DNA from: Euzebya rosea
GTDB taxonomy: Bacteria; Actinomycetota; Nitriliruptoria; Euzebyales; Euzebyaceae
Direction of reading: 5' to 3'
Length of the DNA stretch: 64,000 bases
Assembly: GCF_003073135.1 (NCBI RefSeq)
Contig: NZ_PGDQ01000008.1
Coordinates: 124,001-188,000 of the forward strand
Shown: in pieces, positions 1-7,876 of the stretch
Layout: every line of letters begins with the position of its first letter
Position numbering within the stretch: position 1 is the first letter of the stretch
The notes under the pieces: generated by a model
Told to the model about the DNA's origin: nothing
The model's input: only the letters and a program-made list of their open reading frames with translations
Databases searched by the model: none
Program-made: the position numbers and the translations under genes

Positions 1-132
1 GGCCCAGCAGCCGGCGGGATCGTCGAGGCCTCGACGGTTGGCGGGGCCCCGGTGTGGGGCGGGGCCGCCGTGGGCGGCGGGGCCTCGGTGGTAGGCGCGG
101 CGTCGGTGGTCCTCGGGCCGCATCGCGGTCAT
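1..132. other. Unresolved coding edge next to the TadE gene
   Basis: No stop codon interrupts several frames here, so an edge-truncated gene is likely, but strand and frame cannot be settled. On the minus strand an ATG at 132 overlaps the TGA of the TadE-like gene as ATGA, which is how the preceding genes of this operon are joined, but the peptide it opens is not recognisable. The minus frame in register with TadE, beyond its stop, reads a Pro/Thr/Ala-rich linker with almost pure G/C third positions, yet has no start codon. The plus strand also reads an open Gly/Val/Ala-rich stretch that stops near 144. I cannot choose between them. Confidence 0.3.
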
Positions 133-602
133 CGCCCCCGGTAGGGGTCGAGGGCTCGGGCGTGCTCGCCGGTGACCGACGGGCCGTCGACGGTTCCACC
201 ACCGGGCAGTGTCACGGGCGCGGTCGGCAGGACCACCCTGACACGGACCTGCCCGTCGCGGGGCAGGGTCGGGCCGGACGGCAGGTCGACGGTCACGGTC
301 GCCTCGTCCGTCGGGAGCCCTCGGCGGTCGAGCACCTCCATGGCGGCCCGTGCCGCAGCCGCCCGCGCGGTGACGGCGTCGGTCGCGGCGGCGGCGGCCC
401 GGGCACCCTCCCGCGCCGCGACCGCCACGGTCTCGTGCCGTGCCGCCCAGCTCGGCAGGACGGCGATGACCAGCAGCGTCGGCACGACGAGCAACGCGAC
501 CCCGACCATCCACTCGGCTGTGACGAAGCCCCGGTCGTCGTGTGCCCGGCGGTGCCCGGTCGGTTGGTCACCGCCGGCGACACGTGCTGGCCGGGACGGC
601 AT
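129..602 (-). CDS. TadE-like pseudopilin, second of two
   Basis: 157-residue protein with a short charged N-terminus, then a prepilin-like motif GFVTAE followed by one long hydrophobic helix (roughly residues 35-60) and a mostly beta C-terminal region. A Gly before the hydrophobic stretch and a Glu at +5 is the processing signature of type IV prepilins and of TadE/TadF pseudopilins, which form or prime the Tad pilus at the membrane. The ATG overlaps the TGA of the preceding gene (ATGA), so translation is probably coupled. It is third in a minus-strand unit of prepilin, TadE-like and TadE-like genes, the order seen at the distal end of actinobacterial tad operons. The assembly genes lie 28-37 kb away in this window. 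Confidence 0.75.
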   Translation of the reverse strand: MPSRPARVAGGDQPTGHRRAHDDRGFVTAEWMVGVALLVVPTLLVIAVLPSWAARHETVAVAAREGARAAAAATDAVTARAAAARAAMEVLDRRGLPTDEATVTVDLPSGPTLPRDGQVRVRVVLPTAPVTLPGGGTVDGPSVTGEHARALDPYRGR

Positions 603-991
603 CAGTCGACGGCGAGCGCCGCGCTGTGGGCGGTGGCCGAGGTGACGTGCGTGGGGACGAGCGGCAGCCAGCCGCCGAACGTGGCGTGGACCTCGGCAGC
701 GGCACCCTCCGGGGCAACCGTGCAGGTGGCCGGGGCGGCATCCGACGCCATCGGCCCGAGTCCATCCGCCACGACCGACCCGACCCGTACGGCACACGAC
801 ACCGGGTCGCCGGTGGCCACGCCCTGGCGAACACCTTCCTCGACCGCGGCCTGCAGGATGCCGTCGGCGTAGCGCAGCACGAGCAGGTTCGCGACGACGA
901 CGAGGAGGAGCATCGTGAACCCGGTGGTCGCCACGAAGGCCGCCGTCACGTGGCCGCCGTCCCCGTCACGCCCTCGACGCGAGGGCCTCAC
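602..991 (-). CDS. TadE/TadG-like small membrane protein, first of two
   Basis: 129 residues when started at the GTG that overlaps the end of the prepilin gene (ATGTGA). The polypeptide has an N-terminal hydrophobic helix (about residues 20-42, starting after a TTGF sequence) and a periplasm-facing C-terminal domain with two Cys. Size, single N-terminal helix and position between a prepilin and a TadE-like gene indicate a minor pseudopilin of the Tad system. Unlike its neighbour it lacks the Glu at +5 of the helix, so prepilin-peptidase processing is doubtful. A longer upstream reading frame exists but would cover the whole prepilin gene and has no sensible N-terminus, so the GTG start is preferred. 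Confidence 0.65.
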   Translation of the reverse strand: MRPSRRGRDGDGGHVTAAFVATTGFTMLLLVVVANLLVLRYADGILQAAVEEGVRQGVATGDPVSCAVRVGSVVADGLGPMASDAAPATCTVAPEGAAAEVHATFGGWLPLVPTHVTSATAHSAALAVD

Positions 992-1176
992 ATGCCCAGC
1001 GCCGCGCGCATGCGGTCGATGAACTGGGCGCCCATGTCGCTGAGCCCGCCCCAGATGGCGACGATGACCGCCAGGGCGAGGGCGGCGTTGCCGAGGAGCT
1101 CGGCGGTGCTGAACCCCTCCTCCTCGCGCACGTCGGCGAGTCGTGTGGTCAGCCAGGTCACGACGGTCAGGTACAC
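988..1176 (-). CDS. Flp-type Tad prepilin
   Basis: 62-residue protein starting at GTG with a GAGGAG ribosome site 6 bases upstream. After a 21-residue leader comes GFSTAE: Gly at the cleavage position, Phe at +1 and Glu at +5, followed by a hydrophobic helix (about residues 27-43) and a short amphipathic tail. This is the architecture of type IVb (Flp/DUF4244-like) pilins, the major subunit of Tad pili. It heads the pilin/TadE unit and probably provides the fibre built by the TadA-TadB-TadC machine encoded at 28.9-37.2 kb. A longer in-frame start would add a 47-residue extension of unlikely composition ahead of the leader. Confidence 0.7.
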   Translation of the reverse strand: MYLTVVTWLTTRLADVREEEGFSTAELLGNAALALAVIVAIWGGLSDMGAQFIDRMRAALGM

Positions 1177-1243
1177 GGTGTCTCCTCGATGCACGGGCCC
1201 ACCCCGGGCCGGGTCGAGGGCGAACGCTACGGACGGGAAGGGG

Positions 1244-1273
1244 GCCCAGCACAAGGCCCAGCACAAGGCCCAG
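1244..1273. repeat. 12-bp direct repeat, 2.5 copies
   Basis: The unit GCCCAGCACAAG occurs at 1244-1255 and 1256-1267 and is followed by the half unit GCCCAG. It lies in the divergent intergenic region between the prepilin gene and the holin-X gene, so it could be a tandem binding site or simple slippage. Confidence 0.6.
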
Positions 1274-1368
1274 CCCGAACCGCAGGTGACCGTCGCGGCG
1301 TTTGCCCGTTCGCCCACCGGGAAGGTGTCCCGGCAACGAGCCCCGACCCCCAGAAGAGGTACGACCGC

Positions 1369-1782
1369 ATGGACACCGACCTACGACCCCCACGCGCCGA
1401 GGAGAGCCTCGGCGAGCTGGCCAAGCAGGCCAGCCAGCAGGCCTCGACCCTCATACGGGACGAGGTGGCCCTGGCGAAGATCGAGCTCAAGCAGGACATG
1501 CGCGAGGCCGTGGCCGGGATCAGCCTGTTCAGCGCCGCAGGTGTCACCGCCCTCCTGTCGGTGCTGATGCTCTCGGCCGCCGCCGGGTTCGGGATCGGCA
1601 CCGCCATGGGTGAGGGCTGGACGTGGGCCGGCTTCGCCATCGTCGGGATCGTGTACCTGGTCATCGCCGGCCTCGCTGCCGTGATGGGCCGCAAGCACAC
1701 CGAGGAGATCCCTCCGCCCGCCCCCCGCACCACCCGCCAGGTCAAGGAGACCGTCGCAGCGACCAAGGAGATCGGCCGATGA
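1369..1782 (+). CDS. Actinobacterial holin-X (phage holin superfamily III) protein
   Basis: 137-residue membrane protein. Residues 10-45 form an amphipathic helix with the typical sequence of the family (ELAKQASQQASTLIRDEVA), followed by two membrane helices at about 50-75 and 84-107 and a charged, proline-containing tail. Proteins of this type are chromosomal in most actinomycetes and sit at the envelope; their function is not known and the 'holin' name reflects only distant similarity. The ATG is preceded by AGAAGAGGT. The stop codon overlaps the start of the DUF3618 gene (ATGA), the common pairing of these two families. Confidence 0.85.
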   Translation: MDTDLRPPRAEESLGELAKQASQQASTLIRDEVALAKIELKQDMREAVAGISLFSAAGVTALLSVLMLSAAAGFGIGTAMGEGWTWAGFAIVGIVYLVIAGLAAVMGRKHTEEIPPPAPRTTRQVKETVAATKEIGR

Positions 1783-2114
1783 ACACCGAGACCGCATCGA
1801 ACGGCACCCCCACCTCCCCGGACGGCCTGGAGCGCGAGATCGAGCGCACCCGCGACGAGCTCGTCGGCACGGTCGACGCGATCGTCGAGCGTGTGCACCC
1901 CAAGGAGGTTGCCGACCGCAACGCCGAGCAGCTGAAGCGCGATGCCCAGCGTGCGCTCGACACCGCGCAGGAGCGCGCCGAGGAGCTGCAGGACCGGGCC
2001 TCGACCTTCGTCGAGGAGCACCCCGACCGCGCCAAGAACTACGCGATCGGTGCCGGCCTGTTCCTGGCCGTGCTGCTGCTGCGCCGTCGCCGTCGGCGCC
2101 GCGCCGCGAGCTGA
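1779..2114 (+). CDS. DUF3618 membrane-anchored protein
   Basis: 111-residue protein. Residues 18-40 match the DUF3618 signature (LEREIERTRDELVGTVDAI), followed by a long acidic/basic helix likely to form a coiled coil (to about residue 90) and a single C-terminal membrane helix capped by a run of arginines. The family occurs next to holin-X proteins in actinobacteria and is thought to act at the envelope, but no biochemical role is established. Translation is coupled to the upstream gene by a four-base ATGA overlap. A strong hairpin 50 bases downstream closes the two-gene unit. Confidence 0.85.
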   Translation: MNTETASNGTPTSPDGLEREIERTRDELVGTVDAIVERVHPKEVADRNAEQLKRDAQRALDTAQERAEELQDRASTFVEEHPDRAKNYAIGAGLFLAVLLLRRRRRRRAAS

Positions 2115-2164
2115 TCTCCACGACCTGACCACGACTGACGGGCCACGCCGTTCGCTGGTCCTCG

Positions 2165-2192
2165 AGGCCGCCGTCTCCTGCGACGGCGGCCT
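2165..2192 (+). terminator. Intrinsic-type terminator hairpin after the DUF3618 gene
   Basis: Perfect 11-bp stem (arms 2165-2175 and 2182-2192) around the six-base loop TCCTGC. There is no U-tract beyond TT, as is usual in high-GC actinobacteria. Confidence 0.8.
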
Positions 2193-2243
2193 TCGGCTGT
2201 CCGGTGTCGAGATGACCGATCGCCCGGCCTCGCCACCCGTGCC

Positions 2244-2696
2244 ATGCTCGCTCGTGTGACCTCACTCCCGCCGTCTCGTCACCTGCTTCGCGCCAGGGAC
2301 CTGGCCGACGCCCGCTACGCCGAGCCGATCCTCGTCGACGACATGGCCGCTGCGGCGGGGCTGTCCCGGGCCCACTTCATCCGCGAGTTCCGCAAGGCGT
2401 TCGGCGAGACACCGCACCAGTACCTGCTGACCCGTCGGCTGGAACGGGCAGCGTCACTGCTCCGCCGCACCGATCGCACCGTGGCGGCCATCTGCTACAT
2501 GGTCGGACTGGAGAGCGTGGGCTCGTTCACCTCCAGCTTCACCCGCATCCACGGGATGAGCCCGACGGCCTACCGAGCAGCGCATCCGCCGGCCCAGACG
2601 TTCGCCCGGGTCCCGGCGTGTGTGGTGCGAGCCAACTCCCGTCCCGCAAACCGCACTTTTCGAGAAGACGAACGGCCGGGCCCGTCCGTACCGTGA
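2244..2696 (+). CDS. AraC-family transcriptional regulator
   Basis: 150-residue protein that is almost only a DNA-binding domain. Two helix-turn-helix motifs typical of AraC/XylS are visible: the first around residues 30-55 (DDMAAAAGLSRAHFIREFRK) and the second around 80-105, ending in the family signature GMSPTAYR. No N-terminal ligand-binding domain is present, as in SoxS/MarA-like short regulators. An in-frame GTG at 2256 is an alternative start. It precedes a VOC-fold enzyme gene by about 80 bases on the same strand; short AraC proteins paired with glyoxalase-fold proteins are common in actinobacteria, so it probably controls that gene. Confidence 0.85.
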   Translation: MLARVTSLPPSRHLLRARDLADARYAEPILVDDMAAAAGLSRAHFIREFRKAFGETPHQYLLTRRLERAASLLRRTDRTVAAICYMVGLESVGSFTSSFTRIHGMSPTAYRAAHPPAQTFARVPACVVRANSRPANRTFREDERPGPSVP

Positions 2697-2777
2697 CCGC
2701 TGTCACCGCAACCGCCGCCCACGCCGGCAGCCGAGCGGCATCCGAACCCTTCGACGACACGGGAGATCCTCACCGAC

Positions 2778-3206
2778 ATGATGCGCATTTCGACCACACA
2801 GCTCTGGGTGCACGACCAGGACGAGGCGCTGGCCTTCTGGACCGACACGGTCGGCATGGAGGTCCGTGAGGACGTCACCCTGCCCGAGATGGGGAACTTC
2901 CGCTGGCTGACCGTCGGCCCTCCGGGTCAGGACGACATCGCGATCGTGCTCATGGCGATCCCCGGCCCCCCGATGATGGACCAGGCCACCACCCAGCAGC
3001 TGGCCGACCTGATGGGCAAGGGCTTCGCCGGCACCATGTTCCTGACCACCGACGACGTCCACGCCGAACATGCCCGCCTGACCGCCGCCGGCGTGGAGTT
3101 CACCGAGGCCCCCGAGGAACGCCCCTACGGCATCGACGCCGGGTTCCGTGACCCCTCGGGCAACAGCATCCGCCTGACCCAGCTGCTCGCCGCACCGGTC
3201 GGCTGA
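2778..3206 (+). CDS. VOC-family (glyoxalase/dioxygenase fold) protein
   Basis: 142-residue protein with two babbb modules. The first opens with TTQLWVHDQDEALAFW and the second carries TTDDVHAEHARLTAAG and ends in the signature FRDPSGNSIRL. Candidate metal ligands are His near the N-terminus and Glu/Asp/His in the second module. VOC proteins include glyoxalase I, fosfomycin-resistance enzymes, bleomycin-binding proteins and extradiol dioxygenases, so substrate cannot be assigned. It probably shares regulation with the AraC gene just upstream. Two tandem ATG codons occur at the start; the first is chosen. A strong hairpin follows the stop. Confidence 0.85.
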   Translation: MMRISTTQLWVHDQDEALAFWTDTVGMEVREDVTLPEMGNFRWLTVGPPGQDDIAIVLMAIPGPPMMDQATTQQLADLMGKGFAGTMFLTTDDVHAEHARLTAAGVEFTEAPEERPYGIDAGFRDPSGNSIRLTQLLAAPVG

Positions 3207-3222
3207 CCCACGACCCCGTGGC

Positions 3223-3248
3223 GACCGAGCGCCGGGTGGCGCTCGGTC
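3223..3248. terminator. Bidirectional terminator between convergent genes
   Basis: Perfect 11-bp stem (3223-3233 and 3238-3248) with the tetraloop GGGT. It lies between the VOC gene ending at 3206 and the convergent LVIVD-repeat gene ending at 3272, so it can serve both. Confidence 0.8.
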
Positions 3249-3271
3249 CGCGGTCGCCCGTGAGGGCTGTC

Positions 3272-4798
3272 CTACTGGGTCGTGCCCAGCAGCGACACGC
3301 CGACCCCGGTGTCGGTCGTGGGAGCGGCCGGCACGGTGGAGGGCAGCCGACAGCCGAACCGAGCAGGGCTGAGTCGCGGAGCGGCAGCCGGGTCCAGCCA
3401 GGCCCCGAGGATCGGGGCGATGACGCCGGGGGTGTCCTCCGGGGCGGTCTCGGGCAGCTCGACCTGCAGCACGTCGATGCCACGGACGGCGTCGTTCGTG
3501 TAGACGATGTTGGTGTCGTGGCCGGTGACGGCCCCGTCCTCGTCGCGCTCGGGAACCCAGTAGGCGTGCCAGGTCTCGGAGGTGTCGGCGGCGATGAAGT
3601 AGCCGACCTGGGTGATGTCGGACGGATCGCGCACGTCGAGGATGCGGGTGCCCTGCCCGTACCAGCCCTGGGCGACGAAGCCGGCCTCGTGGGTGGTGAA
3701 GTAGTGGGCCGAGCAGAGCGCGCCGGCGGGGGTGGCGATGCCGGTGTCGTACAGCTCGGTGTTCCAGGTGTCCAGCGGGTACACCGTGCCGGCGTCGCCC
3801 TTCAGCTCCGGGTTGTCGGCCAGGTGCTGGCCGGCGTCGAGGTAGGGCACCGCCCAGGTCGAGAAGCCACCCTCGGGTGCGTCGATGCCGACCGTGCCCT
3901 GGCAGTCGGGTGAGTCGTAGTCCTCCTCGGTGACCAGCAGCACGTTGCCGTTGTCGATGCTGAAGTCATCGGCGTTGGCCAGCGCCAGCTGGTCGTCCAG
4001 GTCCAGGGCCAGCAGGCGATCGGCGTTCTTGAGGTCGCCGTTGTGCTGGATGAAGTCGTTGTAGGGCGCGCGCGAGCCGTTCTGGTCGGTGGTGTTCAGC
4101 GGCACCGGAGCCAGCGGGTTGCTGACGTCGTAGACGCCGGTGCCGCGGCCGCCGGTCCCGACGACGGTGTCCTCGCCGACCATCGTCCACTGGTGCACGC
4201 CGTAGCTGGAGCCGTTGATGTTGCTCAGCTGCCCGATCTCGCGGGGTGCGGACAGGTCGGTGATGTCGACGGCGTGCATCTTGCCGCCGCCGTAGACGCC
4301 GGAGGTCCACGCCACGGTGCACTCGGGGTTCATGCACTGGATGGTGTGGGTGGAGGAGGTCACGTTCAGCCACGACCGCACGGTCGGGGCGCCCGGGTCG
4401 GTGACGTCCACGACGTAGACCGAGGAGCCGTCGACGGTGACCTGCCCGGGGCCGCCGGGGTTGACGCCGAACAGGTCGATGCCGATCAGCACGAACGTGG
4501 TGCCGTCCGCGCGCTGCCCGATCGCCATGCCCTCGTTCTCGAAGTGCGGCAGGACAAGGTTGCCCGCCGGCACCGGCAGCGCCGGGTCGCTGATGTCGAA
4601 CACCGTGATGCCCTCGGTGGTGTTGACGTACATGTAGGGCCGTGTCGGGTCGAAGGCCGTCGAGATCGCGCCCGCCAGGGGGATCGTGGACAGCAGCTCC
4701 ACGTTGTCGGACGCGATCACGGGGACCGGGACGGCGTTGGCGGGCAGCATGCCGCCGGCCAGGATCGCCACTGCCATCAACGCTGCGAGACGTCGCAC
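3272..4798 (-). CDS. Secreted LVIVD-repeat beta-propeller protein
   Basis: 508 residues from a GTG start with an AACGAGG ribosome site 6 bases upstream; an in-frame ATG at 4843 would only lengthen the leader. The N-terminus is a Sec signal peptide ending ANA. The mature part contains at least five copies of the LVIVD repeat core, for example ITVFDISDPALP, VYVVDVTDPGAP, MHAVDITDLSAP, TGVYDVSNPLAP and TRILDVRDPSDI, which build an extracellular beta-propeller. Such proteins are exported and often surface attached, but ligands are unknown. It is transcribed separately from, and in the same direction as, the cell-wall-binding-repeat gene upstream. Confidence 0.85.
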   Translation of the reverse strand: MRRLAALMAVAILAGGMLPANAVPVPVIASDNVELLSTIPLAGAISTAFDPTRPYMYVNTTEGITVFDISDPALPVPAGNLVLPHFENEGMAIGQRADGTTFVLIGIDLFGVNPGGPGQVTVDGSSVYVVDVTDPGAPTVRSWLNVTSSTHTIQCMNPECTVAWTSGVYGGGKMHAVDITDLSAPREIGQLSNINGSSYGVHQWTMVGEDTVVGTGGRGTGVYDVSNPLAPVPLNTTDQNGSRAPYNDFIQHNGDLKNADRLLALDLDDQLALANADDFSIDNGNVLLVTEEDYDSPDCQGTVGIDAPEGGFSTWAVPYLDAGQHLADNPELKGDAGTVYPLDTWNTELYDTGIATPAGALCSAHYFTTHEAGFVAQGWYGQGTRILDVRDPSDITQVGYFIAADTSETWHAYWVPERDEDGAVTGHDTNIVYTNDAVRGIDVLQVELPETAPEDTPGVIAPILGAWLDPAAAPRLSPARFGCRLPSTVPAAPTTDTGVGVSLLGTTQ

Positions 4799-4969
4799 AA
4801 CCAACCTCGTTCTGGGCTCGGGACCGTCGGGGCCGGGAGGCACCAGGTCGTTCGGCTGGTCTGTTCGACGCCGGCAGGGACTTCTCCTGCTCCGCCGGTT
4901 CAGCCCGACGCCATGACGTCCCCCCGATGCAGACGCGTGACGGGGCCCGAGGTCAGCGGGATCGACCGA

Positions 4970-6541
4970 TCACTCGCAGAACTGCAGGGCCCCGCCGCCG
5001 TAGAGGGAGGTCACCCGGGAGTCCGGGACGTTGCCGTCGAGGATGGCGTCGATCGGACCCCGGACGGTGTCGACGTAGCCGATGGGCGGGGGGAACTCCT
5101 CCGTCGACCCCTCGGCCAGGACGTAGTCGTGGGCGTGGATGGCCTCGAGCTCCCGGCTGGTGCTGCCGACCGTCACGCCCTCGGGGGTGGACAGCGCCCC
5201 GCCGTCGACGAACCACCCGTCGAAGAACATCTCGCCGACGACGGCTTCGGCGAACGTGGCGGTCAGCCCGTTGTCGAAGGTCACGTACCGCCCGGCGGGC
5301 CCGTCCGGACCGGCCAGCTCACAGGACGGCTGGACGCGTCCGGTGTCGTTGGTCGGTGCACCGAACTCCGCGATCATCGCCTCGAGGGCGACGTCGGCCG
5401 GCTGCCCGAAGTCGATGCCCCGGCCGAGCCCGTCACCCCGGAGCTCCACCGGTCCCGTCGGGGCGGATGCCCCACCACCGTCCGGACAGGTCTGCGCCCC
5501 GTCGACGCGTTCGTGGCTGACCATCGCGACCGGGCCGGCGACCAGCACCTCGGTGGGACGGGCGCACGCCAGGACGCCCTGGGTCGCCGCGGAGTCGACC
5601 TCGGGGTTGATGGCGAGGATGCCGCCGCCGTACTGGCCGACGACGGGGGCGGCGGCCAGGCCGTACGCCCATCCCTGCTCGTCGTACAGGTTGACCAGCG
5701 CCATCGGCCGAGGGGCGCCGTACCCGTCGCGCAGGACCTGGCGGAAGATGGCCGCCGCGGTTTCGTCTCGGGAGGATCCGGCCACCCGGCGGACCGGCGC
5801 GTCGACCTGCTGCATGGCTCCGGCGCTGATCGCCGAGGTCCCGCCCAGCACGGTCACGCGCCGGGGCGATCGACCCTCCAGCCACGAGGTGACGGAGGGG
5901 TGCAGCTCCTCGGTCGGGGTGAACAGGATCGGCCGACGGTCCCGGGCAGCGGCGGGGCCGGCGGCGACGCTGTCGGCCCACGCCGCGGTCGGGTTGCCGT
6001 CGGGGCCGAAGGCCCGCGCCAGGAAGACCTCGTAGGACGCGGGTGCGGCGTCGTCACCGAGGACGTAGTCGGCGACCGCGATCGCGGTCTCGTACCTGGT
6101 CGTTCCGGCGAGGCGGATGACGGGACGGTCGCCGGCCAGGGCAGCCAGCTGCGCCTCGACCTGCGGGTCGATGACGGCGGTGCCCCCGACGATGGTGAAC
6201 TCGCCCTGCGGATCGAGGACGACCCGGTCGAGCTCGGCCAGGGTGTCGTCGTCCAGCGGCTGGCCCGGACTGGCGAAGAAGATCGCCCCGAAGTCCGTCA
6301 GCGCGCTGGCGGCCAGCGCGTCAGCGAACGCGGCGTCGGAGACGATCACGCCCTTGTCGACGCCGAAGTCGTTGACGGCTCGTGACAGGTTCACCGCGTA
6401 CTCGGCCGGGGTGGCGCCGTCGATGCGGGCCACCGCGTCGGGCGTGTTGGAGAAGGGGGCGGGTGAGTACTGGGCGGCGGCGGGCACCGCTGACAGCACG
6501 AGCGCCAGGACGGTGACGAGCAGGGACGACGAGCGACGCAC
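4970..6541 (-). CDS. Secreted protein with type-2 cell-wall-binding repeats
   Basis: 523 residues with a Sec signal peptide ending AAAQ. Residues about 35-345 contain three type-2 cell-wall-binding (PF04122-like) modules, recognisable by paired motifs such as DAAFADALAAS, FTIVGGTAVI, IRLAGTTRYETA, VTVLGGTSAI and VRRVAGSSRDETA. This module anchors clostridial and actinobacterial proteins to the wall polymer. The C-terminal 160 residues form a separate domain with Cys residues near both ends, with no family I recognise. It is the only protein of the four repeat-bearing proteins here without an obvious enzyme domain. The AT-poor 170-base spacer downstream shows nothing notable. Confidence 0.85.
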   Translation of the reverse strand: MRRSSSLLVTVLALVLSAVPAAAQYSPAPFSNTPDAVARIDGATPAEYAVNLSRAVNDFGVDKGVIVSDAAFADALAASALTDFGAIFFASPGQPLDDDTLAELDRVVLDPQGEFTIVGGTAVIDPQVEAQLAALAGDRPVIRLAGTTRYETAIAVADYVLGDDAAPASYEVFLARAFGPDGNPTAAWADSVAAGPAAARDRRPILFTPTEELHPSVTSWLEGRSPRRVTVLGGTSAISAGAMQQVDAPVRRVAGSSRDETAAAIFRQVLRDGYGAPRPMALVNLYDEQGWAYGLAAAPVVGQYGGGILAINPEVDSAATQGVLACARPTEVLVAGPVAMVSHERVDGAQTCPDGGGASAPTGPVELRGDGLGRGIDFGQPADVALEAMIAEFGAPTNDTGRVQPSCELAGPDGPAGRYVTFDNGLTATFAEAVVGEMFFDGWFVDGGALSTPEGVTVGSTSRELEAIHAHDYVLAEGSTEEFPPPIGYVDTVRGPIDAILDGNVPDSRVTSLYGGGALQFCE

Positions 6542-6640
6542 GGGAATGGCTCCTGGACTCGGGGGACGCGGGGAGCGTAGTCGCGAGGCCGGTCGAACAC
6601 GGGCCGGTTCAGCGCCTCGTCACAACCGCCACCAGCCCCG

Positions 6641-7876
6641 TCAGCCGTAGGCGGCGCGGAGGGCGGCCAGTGCCGAGGCGACGACGGCACCGTCGTCCAG
6701 AGCCTCGAGGCGACGCGCGGTCGAGCCGGCGTTGAAGCCCATCAGGGCAGGCTGGCCGACGACCGGCAGCAGGTTGACCCACTCGGCCCATTCGCCGTCG
6801 GTGGTGCCGACGATGCGAATGCCGGCCGCGTCCTCGGCCCAGAACGGCTCGTCGAAGACCAGCACGGCCTTGTCGAGCACCCCCATGCCGAGCCGATCGA
6901 TGGCCCCTCGAGTCGCGGCCGGCAGCGGCGGATCGAACGTGATCGTCCCGGCCTTCAGGACGCCGAGCGGCACGGTGACGATGACCGCATCGGCCTCGAT
7001 CCGACCCCACGGCCCGGCGACCACCACCCCGTCGGGACCGTGGACGACGTCGGTCACGGGGGAGCCCAGTCGCAGGTCGTCGATCTCCTCCTCCAGCACC
7101 TCCAGCAGCGAGCGGTACCCGGCCGGCACGAGGGCGTCGCCGCCGCCGAGCTCGTCCCCCTCGCGGGCCGCATCGGGGGACACCTCGTCGAGGTCAGCGC
7201 CCAGGTCGCGCTCCAGCGACGCGACGGCCTCGTCGACGTCGTCGGTGCCCTCGTCGGTGTCCAGCTCGCGGCGATCGGCGTCGTCGTAGTCGAACTCGTG
7301 CAGGTCGACGGCGGCATCCTCGGCCAGGTCGGTCAGGGGGTTGCCGCGTGTCCCGTGGATCCAGCTGGCGCCGAGGTCCACGGGAAAGCCCAGCGAGCGG
7401 TCGGTCCACACGCGACCCCCGATCCGGTCCCGGGCCTCCAGGACCACGACGTCGATGTCCTCCTCGACCAGGGTGGCCGCGGCCGCCAGCCCTGCCGCGC
7501 CGGCGCCGATGACGACGACGGACCCGGCGTCGGCGTCGTAGGCCAGCTCCGCAGCGTCGATGCCGCTGAGCAGCGCCCCGTGCACGGTGGCCGGGTGGTC
7601 CTCGTGGACCGCTTCGCCGGCGAGGACGAGCGTGTCCCCGATCGGGGTGCGCAGGATCTCCCGGTCCTCGGGCGTCGAGCCGAGGGCGAGGAAGCTGTAG
7701 CTCCCGCCCGCCAGCGGATCAGCGGCCCAGCGGGTGACGAGGGCAGCGGTCGGCTGGGTGACGGGACGGCCGGTCGGCGGCTCGACCACCTCCTCGGCAC
7801 AGGCGCCCAGCAGGACCCCGCCGGTGGCGATCGCCGTGCGGAGGACCTGCCGGCGGGTCCACGAAGGCGCGGGCAT
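6641..7876 (-). CDS. Circularly permuted flavin monoamine oxidase, Tat-lipoprotein type
   Basis: 411 residues. The N-terminus has a twin-arginine motif (TRRQVL), a hydrophobic stretch and a lipobox LLGAC, so the mature enzyme is probably folded before export and lipid anchored. Residues 42-113 contain TRWAADPLAGGSYS, TLVLAGEAVHEDHPATVHGA and ALLSG, which in ordinary amine oxidases form the C-terminus and close the FAD site. The Rossmann motif VVVIGAGAAGLAAA, normally at the N-terminus, follows at residues 121-134, then GGRVWTD and the substrate region. The protein stops at ALAALRAAYG, just where the displaced segment would normally continue. Domain order is therefore rotated with little sequence lost. 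Substrate unknown. Start chosen at the ATG overlapping the DUF1232 stop (TGATG). Confidence 0.85.
   Translation of the reverse strand: MPAPSWTRRQVLRTAIATGGVLLGACAEEVVEPPTGRPVTQPTAALVTRWAADPLAGGSYSFLALGSTPEDREILRTPIGDTLVLAGEAVHEDHPATVHGALLSGIDAAELAYDADAGSVVVIGAGAAGLAAAATLVEEDIDVVVLEARDRIGGRVWTDRSLGFPVDLGASWIHGTRGNPLTDLAEDAAVDLHEFDYDDADRRELDTDEGTDDVDEAVASLERDLGADLDEVSPDAAREGDELGGGDALVPAGYRSLLEVLEEEIDDLRLGSPVTDVVHGPDGVVVAGPWGRIEADAVIVTVPLGVLKAGTITFDPPLPAATRGAIDRLGMGVLDKAVLVFDEPFWAEDAAGIRIVGTTDGEWAEWVNLLPVVGQPALMGFNAGSTARRLEALDDGAVVASALAALRAAYG

Noticed and set aside
1369-1782. The holin-X gene as evidence of a prophage.
   Set aside because: This family with DUF3618 is a standard chromosomal pair in actinobacteria and no phage gene is near.
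4043-6385. A 780-codon plus-strand open frame.
   Set aside because: It runs antisense through the LVIVD gene, the spacer and the cell-wall-binding gene; both real genes have signal peptides and family repeats.
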